The notes under the pieces: model-generated | Databases searched by the model: none | What the model was told of the DNA's origin: nothing | Seen by the model: the letters and a program-made list of their open reading frames with translations, nothing else | From: Arthrobacter cryoconiti | GTDB taxonomy: Bacteria > Actinomycetota > Actinomycetes > Actinomycetales > Micrococcaceae | Reading direction: 5' to 3' | Assembly: GCF_020905375.1 (NCBI RefSeq) | Contig: NZ_JAJJBU010000017.1 | Coordinates: 62,001-126,000, forward strand | Length of the DNA stretch: 64,000 bases | Shown here: positions 53,544-60,996 of the stretch, in pieces | How the letters are laid out: every line of letters starts with the position of its first letter | Position numbering within the stretch: the first letter of the stretch is position 1 | Translations under genes and position numbers: made by a program

Positions 53544-54467
53544 TCATGCCAGTACCCGTGCCACGGTGTAGCCTGCTGACTTTTCCAGCGTGTGCCGGGC
53601 GTGGTCGTACCGACGGGTCGTGCGTGGGTCGGCGTGACCCATGCTGTCCTGCACGTCGTGCAGTGTCGCCCCCGCGTCCAAAGCCAGTGTGGCGAACGCA
53701 TGTCGCAGGCTGTGCGGACTGATCTTCCCTTCAATGCCCGCCTTGCGTGCCAACCGCTGGATGGTGCGGAACGCCTCTGACGGTGCCCACTGTTTGCCTG
53801 TTGCTGTGGTGAAGATGGGCAGGCCCACGCCTGCCTTCCCTGCCACCATTTCCCGCCCGGTCGTTTCCAAGTAAACGTTGAGCGCCTCCACAGCAGGGGC
53901 CGGAACGGCCACCTTGTCTGCCTCCCCACCTTTGCGCCGCACCTTCAGGGTTCGATGCCCTTTGTCGTGCCCGTAGTCCGCCGTCGTAGCGTTCAAGGCT
54001 TCACCGATCCGCACGCCGGTAAACAACTGGAGGGAGACCAGAGCATATGAACGTTCCCCGTCTGCCTTTGCGCTGGCCCGTAGTGCCCGCGCCTGGTCTT
54101 TTGTTAGCCCTGCGGTCTCGGTGTGGTCCGGGTTGATCTTGGGGCGCTTGACCAGCTCCACCGGGTTTCCCTGGGCCAGGTCAGCGGATACTGCGTAGCG
54201 GTAGAAGCTGGACAGGGCCGCGAGCTTTGCCGCGACTGTGGCCGGCGCCCCGTCAACTGCCAGAGCGTGCCGATACCCGTCCACGATGGGCCGCTTGATG
54301 GTCAGCAGGTCCATACCGTGTCCGTCCAGCCACACGCAGAAGTCCAGCATGGACCGGGTGTAAGCCCTGGCCGTGTTCGGTGATGTTTGGGCCAACTGCC
54401 ATGCAGCGATGAGTTGGCCATGCCGTGCCTGGTTCGGCGTCGAGCTGGTGATCGCTTCAAGTTCCAT
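53544..54467 (-). CDS. Second tyrosine recombinase (XerC/D-like)
   Basis: A 307-residue recombinase from ATG 54467 (GTG 54473 also possible). A SAM-like core-binding domain (about 1-105) has NTARAYTRSMLDF. The catalytic domain has Arg in TGVRIGEALN, HSLRH, GHADPRTTRRYDHA with the nucleophilic Tyr. Domain layout is Xer-like, without the arm-binding domain seen in the integrase at 59637. It converges on the four-gene operon with an 18-bp gap, and a dif-like inverted repeat lies at its start. Confidence 0.88.
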   Translation of the reverse strand: MELEAITSSTPNQARHGQLIAAWQLAQTSPNTARAYTRSMLDFCVWLDGHGMDLLTIKRPIVDGYRHALAVDGAPATVAAKLAALSSFYRYAVSADLAQGNPVELVKRPKINPDHTETAGLTKDQARALRASAKADGERSYALVSLQLFTGVRIGEALNATTADYGHDKGHRTLKVRRKGGEADKVAVPAPAVEALNVYLETTGREMVAGKAGVGLPIFTTATGKQWAPSEAFRTIQRLARKAGIEGKISPHSLRHAFATLALDAGATLHDVQDSMGHADPRTTRRYDHARHTLEKSAGYTVARVLA

Positions 54468-54470
54468 ACT

Positions 54471-54496
54471 CACATGATAACTGACATTATCGTGTG
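54471..54496. repeat. dif-like inverted repeat at the recombinase start
   Basis: CACATGATAA and TTATCGTGTG are inverted with one mismatch around a 6-base spacer (CTGACA). The ATAA-N6-TTAT layout with arms of about 11 bp is that of Xer core sites. It lies at the translation start of the second recombinase, so it could be its own crossover site or its operator. Confidence 0.5.
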
Positions 54497-55638
54497 GCTA
54501 CTTTGCAGCTTGACGCCCGCCCTCTGGGGTGAGTTTTCAGTCGTGCCGCACACATGAAGGGTATGACATTTCATATCCTGGCCATCGCGGCCGACATTGC
54601 CAACTTGATCCTGACCATATGCGACACCCTTACCCTCCGACGGTCTCTCACTGACGCCCTGAATTACCTTCAAAATTGTGTCTTCCAACCCGCCAAGTCC
54701 GAACTCAGTTTCGACATGCGAATGAATGTAAATGAAACCATGGCTAGCATGGTGACCATATTTGCCTATCAACTCAGCAGTGCCCCTTCCGACAACACTG
54801 CGTACCTCGTCGCCGCACTCCTTCTCTTTCGAACGTAGCCCGTCTATGTATTGGGGGTGGGTACCTACCCCCAATGCGAACAGTCGTACTCCCCGGTGGT
54901 CATAGCCGCCCAGGTCGCGAACGGGTTGAGAAGTTTTTCCGTCTCACAAGGCCTAGTATCCAAGCAGAGAATAGCCTCCCAAGTTCGAGAAGTCGGCGAT
55001 CTCGGGTCTGTACGAGGGACTCGGTCAGACTTGCTTGGAGTGCATGAAGTCGAGTCTAAACACAGAGTCACTGCCACCGAACTAAAAGATGGCGGAAGCG
55101 CAACCTCCATCGTTTGCAGCTCTCCTTGTAGGAGATCGGGCAACGAAGTATCCAGCATGAATATGCCGAAGTATCAGGAACACGATATCCTCCGCTTATA
55201 CCTGTCGGCCCAATGCCCCCCTAGCCTCAATGACGATGTTGTCCGTCCTCCCAGAAATACCACCTTGTCCAGGAGTGGCAGGATCCAAAGTTGCAACAGG
55301 CGGGACGGCGGACAATGGCGAGCCGAAGGTGTGCCCGACTTCGTTCATACTCTTACCCATAGCAAAGCAATGCGGATCACGACGGAGACGGTCTGTGAGC
55401 TGCGTCGTGGGATAGCTTCCGCATTGAGGCCCCCCCGAGCCGCCACATCACATTCACAGATTCAAGCCCTTTTTTCCTGCATGACGGCCTTGCTATAGTG
55501 TCGTCACAATACCTCGTTTGTGGCACGCCACTGAAATACCAATACGACGCAGCCAAGGCAGTATTGATGCCTGTTACGTCCGGCCGTGCAGTCACGAATT
55601 TGCCGCTTCACGTCAGCGCGACCAAGTAAAGGATCAAT
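54474..55638. other. Region without a confident gene
   Basis: About 1.2 kb lie between the second recombinase and the small gene at 55639. Open frames exist on both strands, for example 54554-54838 on plus (94 codons, hydrophobic start, plausible codon use) and 54865-55158 on minus, but none has a ribosome binding site plus a recognisable domain. It also contains the palindrome at 54850-54875. Confidence 0.4.
54850..54875. repeat. 26-bp palindrome without spacer
   Basis: ATTGGGGGTGGGT is followed directly by ACCTACCCCCAAT, with one mismatch. The symmetry with no spacer fits a dimeric DNA-binding protein or a cruciform. It is within a stretch that has no confident gene. Confidence 0.65.
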
Positions 55639-55809
55639 ATGGTTACCGCTCAAGAGCTACAGGCCCAGAGAACTCCCGCGGGCGGATGGACCCGAGAACA
55701 GCTCACGGAATGGGGCGTTCCTTGGCCACCGCCAAAGGGGTGGAAGGCCGCCCTTATCGCGAAAGCCCAAGCAACAACCGATGTTCAAGGCCCTCGAGTG
55801 GCTAAGTGA
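55639..55809 (+). CDS. Small protein of mobile-element type
   Basis: A 56-residue protein that begins MVTAQELQAQRTPAGGWTRE and continues EWGVPWPPPKGWKAALIA. AAAGGA lies five bases before the ATG. Short proteins with a WGVPWPPPKGWK-like motif are, as I recall, common in actinobacterial integrative elements and phages; the role is unknown. It has good actinobacterial codon use, in contrast to the surrounding sequence. Confidence 0.65.
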   Translation: MVTAQELQAQRTPAGGWTREQLTEWGVPWPPPKGWKAALIAKAQATTDVQGPRVAK

Positions 55810-56008
55810 CTTTCTTCTGTGCAGCAACTGCAGGTTCAGTAGTCCAGTGCCGCATTGCAGAATCCTGCGCGCCAGGCTCAGTAATCATCATGCCCACACA
55901 ATCAGCAGGGGCTTTCCCGTTCAAACGATTACCGAGCGGGATGCGCGAACTTATGTCCAGCCATTCGTTCGCCGGCGACAACTGCTGTTCACTAGACTTT
56001 TTGCACAG

Positions 56009-56938
56009 CTACGACCCAAGTAACACCCACGCCGAAATGTATATCTCCCCAGTTTCAGCCGCATGACGTTTCTTCCGCTGTAGAAGTAGAGGGAGAGCTA
56101 TGCGATTGTCCAGTATTGCGGCAAGATCACCCCCATCCATCAGTATCGTCTTATGACGCCCGGACCTGCCAAGCAGATCGGCAGCAGAGTCTTGGAATCC
56201 GTTCATGGAAAGAAAAAGCCCGAGGGTATTGTCGATCCGCCTGTCGACCTTTGACGCGAACTGAACGAGGTCGACAACCGGAGTTTTTTCGGCTTGCCAC
56301 TTTGCCTCGAATATGTAGTCTGTTGAATCAAGGGTAAACGCACCATCGATTTGTTCTCCGTATAGTCCGAACGGTGCCCTAGCTTCAAGTTCATAAAGAT
56401 TGAACAGTCGGTTCATGATGCCTTCAAGGGCATAGCCTCGCGGTTGGGGCGCTAGCTGGTTCATGCCAGCGAACTCACCATTGAGTTCGCGAAGTGTTTC
56501 TGTGGTGTGCTGGCGAATGGAGTTCAGCTGCTTCTCCATCTCGCGCCGCCGATCTCTTTCTAATTTATCCGCCATTTGAGTTCGGTAGGGTGCAACTATG
56601 GGCCGAAGCGCCTCCAGCGATCGGACGGCAGCTTGATATTTGGGCTCCCCGTCCTCGAGTGACTTGAGGGCAATTGGGTCCGGGATTTCCGCAGCCGCCA
56701 GCAGGAGCTGGATCAGGGTATCGCGATATAGATGCTGATCCTCGAAGAGCCGATTTACGAGGCTCGCAACTATGTCCCTCTTGGATACAGTCCGGTCGTC
56801 CCACCGATAGGAATTGATAAGGGCACGGTCTCCGGTAGCCGCGGAAAGAAAGTCTCGAAGATCTGTTTTGTACCAGTATGTAGTAGCTAGTGCCTCTTTG
56901 AGGAGTGCTAGCAAAGCTGGATTAACGCGCTGACTCAT
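56009..56938 (-). CDS. Solo restriction endonuclease-like protein (Mrr-type)
   Basis: A 309-residue protein. The N-terminal helical domain (about 1-110) includes YWYKTDLRDFLSAATGD and SKRDIVASLVNRLFEDQH. A charged coiled coil (about 120-160) follows. The C-terminal nuclease core has GYALEGIMNRLFN (E172), GEQIDGAF (D198) and FEAKWQ (E211-A-K213). This is the PD-(D/E)XK layout of Mrr-type enzymes. No methyltransferase or specificity subunit is next to it, so it may be a type IV-like nuclease or the effector of a defence system. The start is supported only by the frame. Confidence 0.8.
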   Translation of the reverse strand: MSQRVNPALLALLKEALATTYWYKTDLRDFLSAATGDRALINSYRWDDRTVSKRDIVASLVNRLFEDQHLYRDTLIQLLLAAAEIPDPIALKSLEDGEPKYQAAVRSLEALRPIVAPYRTQMADKLERDRRREMEKQLNSIRQHTTETLRELNGEFAGMNQLAPQPRGYALEGIMNRLFNLYELEARAPFGLYGEQIDGAFTLDSTDYIFEAKWQAEKTPVVDLVQFASKVDRRIDNTLGLFLSMNGFQDSAADLLGRSGRHKTILMDGGDLAAILDNRIALPLLLQRKKRHAAETGEIYISAWVLLGS

Positions 56939-57553
56939 AACCGAAGTCTAGTTGCTGGCATGAGCAACACGCTCCTAACAAACCGCCTGCAGCCGGTACC
57001 CGCTGTTACCGAGCGCATTATTGGAAAACGTGGGCGCCATCGTCGGTGCCAACTTGCATTTTCAACGTGGCGGGCACCGCCTAGCCTCCGGCAGGCGGCA
57101 CCGTCGGCCCATTGACACTCTCAGCTCCTGCGCTCATCGCACAGATACCAGACGGCAGGATCCCGCCACGGTGGCGGAGTAGTGCGTAGGCTCCGGGCCA
57201 TTAACGAGTCCCTGGCCGCGCGTTTACAGCATCGACTGCAGAGCACCGTGGCATGCCGAGATGTACCGCGAGCAAGAAGACCCTGCCCCCGCCCCCGAAC
57301 ACAATCCTCTCCACTCGCAGAAGCGCAACTCTCGGCACGCTGACGCGCGCATGACTCATGCCTCCATCCTCAACCCGTGCGGGGCGAAAGGGACAGGAAG
57401 ACAGTTCCGTCGTCGGATAACGCGACCAGCCATCTTCAAATTGTGCGCTCTGCGACGCGCGATATATGTCCCAAGCAGTCGACCAAGTTCCGCGCGGGGA
57501 AGCGGTGGCGGCATCTGGAAGTACCAGATGCCGCCACCCCAGCGCGTCTGCCG
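56939..57553. other. Region without a confident gene
   Basis: No coding signal could be supported across these 615 bases; the open frames present are short, with biased composition. A perfect 15-bp hairpin (GGTGGCGGCATCTGG / CCAGATGCCGCCACC, 57504-57538, 5-base loop) lies at the end. It probably terminates the minus-strand gene at 57554. Confidence 0.5.
57504..57538 (-). terminator. Hairpin after the small Cys-containing gene
   Basis: A perfect 15-bp stem with a five-base loop begins 16 bases after the stop of the gene at 57554 on the minus strand. No U run follows, so termination is probable but not certain. Confidence 0.6.
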
Positions 57554-57829
57554 CTAGATATAGATTGGGTCAGCTTGCCGGAGGGTTTGCGACAGAGGTC
57601 GCCCTTGCCTCCGGGGGTAGCTTCGCCACTCTCCTGCTTGGTTGTCCGGCAGGCACAAGACAGCCGGTAGGCAACCGGCGCACGGAGGCCGGACGTTCGC
57701 AAACCCTTGCTGATGCCCCCACGACGCTTGAATGGCGCAGGTACTACAAAGACCAAGCCACATGTAGTGCCTCTTATAGATGTCGAATTCCTTTGCTTGA
57801 CGAAGGGTTTCGGGCGCTGTCGCGCTCAT
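57554..57829 (-). CDS. Small Cys/His-containing protein
   Basis: A 91-residue protein from the ATG at 57829, with TTGGAA eight bases upstream. It has FDIYKRHYMWLGLCSTCAIQ (C-x2-C) and later ASWGHQQGFANVRPPCAGC (C-x2-C), so it looks like a small zinc ribbon or finger with four cysteines. The WGHQxGF pattern is, as I recall, common in small actinobacterial phage-type proteins. Function unknown. The frame is open to 57922, but the longer N-terminus has no support. Confidence 0.6.
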   Translation of the reverse strand: MSATAPETLRQAKEFDIYKRHYMWLGLCSTCAIQASWGHQQGFANVRPPCAGCLPAVLCLPDNQAGEWRSYPRRQGRPLSQTLRQADPIYI

Positions 57830-58389
57830 AGGGTATTCCAATCGATACTGCGGGACGCTTCGAGCGTCCACGCGGGGGTAATGCCGGAGGCTTCCGGCAC
57901 CGTGTTCAAACATGTATTGCAAAGCTCAACCAGGGCTGCCCCAGTCCCGTAGTCAGCAACGCATTCTGAGCTTCCGGATCCGGCGCGGCTGTTGCCTTTA
58001 CCGATGCAGCCACCAAACGCAACGCAACATGGATCCGCAGACTCACCTAGGTGCTACGTTGGCACCATTCGTGCCATTGACAGCAACTCCAATGTCGACA
58101 CCTTCAGACCGAAACCATGAACTGCTATAGGCGGCGGACGAAGTCCAGCCGCCTATAGGGAAGTTGTTTTTAGCAACAGCACAGCCGCTCTCGGACTGCG
58201 TCCGTGGCGGCTGTCAGGTGTCGAATCATTTCTGCCGACGGAGGACGTCGTCCGCCAGACGGCTCTGGAGGCTACGAACGTCTTCAGGTCCGATTCCGTA
58301 ATTGGTTGAGGACTAAAGTGTCTACTGCGGCATCGCAGGGGTGCTGCTGCCGCTGCCCCGACGTGCCGTACTTATATAGAGTGCGGTTT
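57830..58389. other. Region without a confident gene
   Basis: These 560 bases contain a 33-codon open frame on plus (58029-58130, no ribosome binding site) and a terminator at 58125-58172. I see nothing else convincing. Confidence 0.4.
58125..58172 (+). terminator. Terminator on plus strand inside the element
   Basis: CTATAGGCGGC (58125-58135) pairs with GCCGCCTATAG (58148-58158) and is followed by GTTGTTTTTAGC. A plus-strand transcript must end here, but its gene is not clear. Confidence 0.6.
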
Positions 58390-59124
58390 CTAGAACGGGG
58401 CAGTATCCCCTCCCCAAGGCACTCCCATTGGCGAAGGGGTGCACAGCGAAGCCCACCACTCGCACTCTTCGAGAGTCCAAGAGTGCGGTGTGAGCCGCCA
58501 AGACCCAGGAGCGTCCTTATGACCGACGCTTAGGCCTGGCTCGTGTAGCTCGTGGATGCTGGAGTTGTTGAATCGTGCCCTGCTTGTCAGCAGGTCAGCA
58601 TTACGGGCCAGCTTCCAGTGTGTCGAAACAGTGGCCTCACGGATCCCTCCAACTGCGTTAGCAATCATCCGGCGACTTATTGCGGTAACCCCTCTGAAGT
58701 CGACCGTTTCTAGCATCACCGACAGCGTGTGAACAACATTTGGCTTGAGTCCAGAACGGTTCACTGCCGCCATATATCCAACCCGCCAACTCTGCCGCAC
58801 GTCCAACAGGGCATGGTAGCGAACCGAGGCCAGCGCATAGTCAGCAGCGTGGAAGGCCGAAGCGGCATCCAGATGCCGGGTTGGGTTGGCCGTCGCTCCT
58901 TGGCTGGAAACGACCGGCACCGAAACCAAACTTGTCCAGTCATCAGGGCCGGCTTCTTGGCTACTCCCAACGAGTAGCGGTACAGCACGCCCAGGCGGTC
59001 GCGGTATTGCTCGCTGTCCACGTGCTCTCGGTAGACAATCCCGCGCAAGAAATTCTTCTGTTGGGCCACTGATATACAATTGCGGCGCAAGATCAACGAA
59101 GCTTGCCGAGGCCAGGTCCATCAT
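58390..59124 (-). CDS. Winged-helix protein next to excisionase-like gene
   Basis: A 244-residue protein. The first 70 residues are Pro/Ala-rich. The centre (about 80-190) is helical, with a winged-helix pattern in FRGVTAISRRMIANAVGGIREATVSTHWKLARNADLLTS, like genes that control or initiate replication in small mobile elements. The ATG at 59124 overlaps the stop of the excisionase-like gene (ATGA), so the two are translationally coupled. A role in element maintenance is likely; I cannot name it. Confidence 0.65.
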   Translation of the reverse strand: MMDLASASFVDLAPQLYISGPTEEFLARDCLPRARGQRAIPRPPGRAVPLLVGSSQEAGPDDWTSLVSVPVVSSQGATANPTRHLDAASAFHAADYALASVRYHALLDVRQSWRVGYMAAVNRSGLKPNVVHTLSVMLETVDFRGVTAISRRMIANAVGGIREATVSTHWKLARNADLLTSRARFNNSSIHELHEPGLSVGHKDAPGSWRLTPHSWTLEECEWWASLCTPSPMGVPWGGDTAPF

Positions 59125-59330
59125 CGGATGACTTGACGCTGCTGCTTAGTCCATTTGGCCACATCATCTTGGTGGTAACGGACACGGTTACCAATCTTGT
59201 GAAAGGTTGGGCCGCCAGAAAGATTCGTGGCAAGCCATTTCTCGCTTATCTTGAGTTCCCGCGCCAATTCTTGGCGAGTGAAGAATGTGCACGGCTCTGC
59301 CGTGGCTGCTGATTGTAAGGTCGGGGAAAT
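59121..59330 (-). CDS. Excisionase-like HTH protein
   Basis: This short frame encodes a MerR/AlpA-type HTH: FFTRQELARELKISEKWLAT, then a GPTFHKIGNRVRYHQDDVAKW segment and a basic end. That layout is the excisionase family (helix-turn-helix plus wing binding att-arm DNA). No ATG or GTG is in frame before the domain. An ATT at 59330 preceded by GGAG six bases upstream is the best candidate and gives 69 residues; a CTG lies a few codons earlier. Its stop overlaps the next gene. It is divergent to the integrase, the usual int/xis pairing. Confidence 0.7.
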   Translation of the reverse strand: MSPTLQSAATAEPCTFFTRQELARELKISEKWLATNLSGGPTFHKIGNRVRYHQDDVAKWTKQQRQVIR

Positions 59331-59636
59331 AGTGAACTCCAGGGTTTAGTAATTGGGCACAAAAAAGCCGCCCAAAGGGGGGCGGCTGGTTAGAACGAAT
59401 ATTGAACCGCCAGTGGCAACCTAGCCATTGTCGGGAGGAACTATTCATGCACTCGAGGGCGCTCACTCAGATGTCAAGATCCACCTACAGCAAGGGGCCG
59501 GCAGGTCCTTTCGCCCTCTATTCTCATTTGACGACATCTTCGTAACACTTGCAAATCCGCTTAACTCTCGTGCCCAGCACAGTCTCATTTGTTCTGAGAA
59601 ACACTGTCCATAACGGTCTCCTGCTATTGTCTTTAC
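59331..59636. promoter_or_regulatory. Divergent regulatory region between xis-like gene and integrase
   Basis: 306 bases with the terminator at 59361-59387 and no gene. The integrase promoter must lie in the last 150 bases; the excisionase-like promoter, if separate, must be between the terminator and 59331, a short space. The switch between integration and excision is probably controlled here. Confidence 0.45.
59361..59387 (-). terminator. Terminator upstream of the excisionase-like gene
   Basis: On the minus strand AGCCGCCC pairs with GGGCGGCT and runs into TTTTTT (59361-59366). It precedes the excisionase-like gene, so it may block read-through from the integrase region, or act as an attenuator of excision genes. 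Confidence 0.75.
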
Positions 59637-60827
59637 ATGCCTGTAAACAAGTATGATCCGAACAAGCGAACCGGCATCGGTTCCGTACGCTCTCCATGGG
59701 TAGCTGACTTCCGCGTGCTCGGCGGTGCCAGAAAGCGGAAAGCATTCCGGCTGCGGAAGGATGCGGAAGCTTGGCTCGTGGAACAGCAAGCGAACATCAG
59801 TTCCGGATCGTATGTCGACCCGCGAAGGGCCCAACAGACTCAGGTCGGAGCCCTTTACGAGTCCTGGATGGAGCGACTGGAGTCCATGGGCGCCCGCGGC
59901 AAGAAGCCTATCGCTCCATCAACTGCAGACAATTATAGGAAGAACTGGACTAAACACATCGCCCCTCGATGGGAGCACACTCCGCTAGCCAATGTCCATC
60001 ACCGTGACGTTGCCAAATGGATAGCAACCATGGAGGTTGGCTCCGCCAACCAGTCTGGCGCAAACACACGTCGACGCGTAGCGCTCATGTTTGGTCGACT
60101 CATGAATCACGCCGTCTATTTGGAACTACTGCCACGAAATCCAGCCAAAGATGCCACCGGTAATGCCGATTACGTGCCATCCGTCAAGGTCGAGAAGCAA
60201 CACGTATACATGACCATGCCAGAGCTGCAAGCATTCGCTCGCCGGTGTGTGGGTTGGGAGGACATGATCATGCTGGCTGGTACCACCGGCCTACGGTGGG
60301 GAGAGATTTCGGCGTTAAAGCGCTCCGACATTGTCGCGACTACTCAACAGGTCCGGAGAAATAGTAAGGCTAGGCGCGAGGCCAAAGGCGAGTTCAAGGA
60401 AGTCAATACATATTCCATCGACGTTGTGCGCGCGTGGTCCTCTGACGGCTCACGGCTTATCGAGTCGACAACCAAGAACGGCGAGCGGCGAACCGTTCCG
60501 GTTCCATCCAAGGTGGCTGACATGGTGTTGTCTGCGCGCCACGATGACGGGTTGTTGTTTCATGCGCGGAACGACAACGTATTGCACCATTCCAATTTCA
60601 CAGCGCGAGTAATCAAAAAGGCTGGGGCCGACATGTCCACTCCCCCAACTTTCCACGACTTAAGACACACCGCCGTGAGCTTAATTCTCGCCCAGACACA
60701 CAACGTCAAACTGGCTCAGCGGATTGCCGGGCACAAGGACGCAACCATGACCCTCAACACATATGCCGAACTGTTTGCTGGTGATCTGCACTCGGCTTCG
60801 GATGCGCTGAATAATTCGATAGAGTAG
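59637..60827 (+). CDS. int: Tyrosine integrase of the element
   Basis: A 396-residue phage-type integrase. The N-terminal arm-binding domain (about 1-65, with GGARKRKAFRLRKDAEAWL) is followed by a SAM-like core-binding domain (SYVDPRRAQQTQ ... about 70-170). The catalytic domain has the Arg in TTGLRWGEISAL, HDLRH, AGHKDATMTLNTYAEL with the catalytic Tyr. Its stop is 96 bp before the complete tRNA-Arg, so it lies close to attR as expected. A start with AGGAGA or similar is not visible; the ATG choice rests on family alignment. Confidence 0.94.
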   Translation: MPVNKYDPNKRTGIGSVRSPWVADFRVLGGARKRKAFRLRKDAEAWLVEQQANISSGSYVDPRRAQQTQVGALYESWMERLESMGARGKKPIAPSTADNYRKNWTKHIAPRWEHTPLANVHHRDVAKWIATMEVGSANQSGANTRRRVALMFGRLMNHAVYLELLPRNPAKDATGNADYVPSVKVEKQHVYMTMPELQAFARRCVGWEDMIMLAGTTGLRWGEISALKRSDIVATTQQVRRNSKARREAKGEFKEVNTYSIDVVRAWSSDGSRLIESTTKNGERRTVPVPSKVADMVLSARHDDGLLFHARNDNVLHHSNFTARVIKKAGADMSTPPTFHDLRHTAVSLILAQTHNVKLAQRIAGHKDATMTLNTYAELFAGDLHSASDALNNSIE

Positions 60828-60838
60828 TCCACGGGTTT

Positions 60839-60911
60839 ACTGTCCACCCAAGTGGACAGTACCGGACGCTTGGTTGGCCAGAATCTTAGGCTTGGACAGT
60901 TAGCGGACAGT
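60839..60911. repeat. Putative integrase arm-type sites, right
   Basis: ACTGTCCAC ... GTGGACAGT form an inverted pair (60839-60860), and two further GGACAGT copies (60892-60911) follow. They match the pattern at 50096-50130. CCACCCAAGT precedes both left and right GGACAGT copies. Confidence 0.6.
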
Positions 60912-60923
60912 AAGAAGCCCGAC

Positions 60924-60996
60924 GCCTCGGTAGCTCAGCGGATAGAGCAGGAGCCTTCTAATCTCTTGGCCGCCGGTTCGAGTCCGGCCCGGGGCA
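60924..60996 (+). tRNA. tRNA-Arg (anticodon TCT), restored at attR
   Basis: GCCTCGG pairs with CCGGGGC in the acceptor stem with one G-U. The D arm is GCTC / GAGC, the anticodon loop CTTCTAA (TCT), and the T arm carries GGTTCGAGTCC. CCA is not encoded. The 5' half comes from the element, the 3' half (from about 60967) from the original chromosome. The original 5' half remains as the truncated copy at 49927. A C31-U39 mismatch is present in the anticodon stem. Confidence 0.93.
60930..60966 (+). repeat. attR core (37-bp repeat)
   Basis: Identical to 49933-49969. The crossover lies within this 37-bp tRNA segment, between the D arm and the end of the anticodon stem. Confidence 0.88.

Larger units (their letters stand above)
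49970..60966. mobile_element. Integrated element in tRNA-Arg(TCT), about 11 kb
   Basis: The element is bounded by a 37-bp direct repeat of the tRNA 5' half and anticodon arm. It carries a tyrosine integrase and an excisionase-like gene near the right end, an HTH protein and small phage-type proteins. It also has a second recombinase, a four-gene operon and an endonuclease. No capsid, portal, terminase, conjugation or replication relaxase gene is visible, so it appears to be a satellite-like or degraded integrative element. Gene density and base composition differ from the flanking core genome; GC looks lower in the operon. Confidence 0.88.

Noticed and set aside
54470-54874. 134-codon minus frame after the palindrome
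   Set aside because: It reads into the recombinase promoter, has skewed Gly/Val/His composition and no ribosome binding site or domain.
55806-56066. 86-codon plus frame after the small gene at 55639
   Set aside because: It overlaps the end of the convergent endonuclease gene, starts within the stop of the previous gene and shows no domain.
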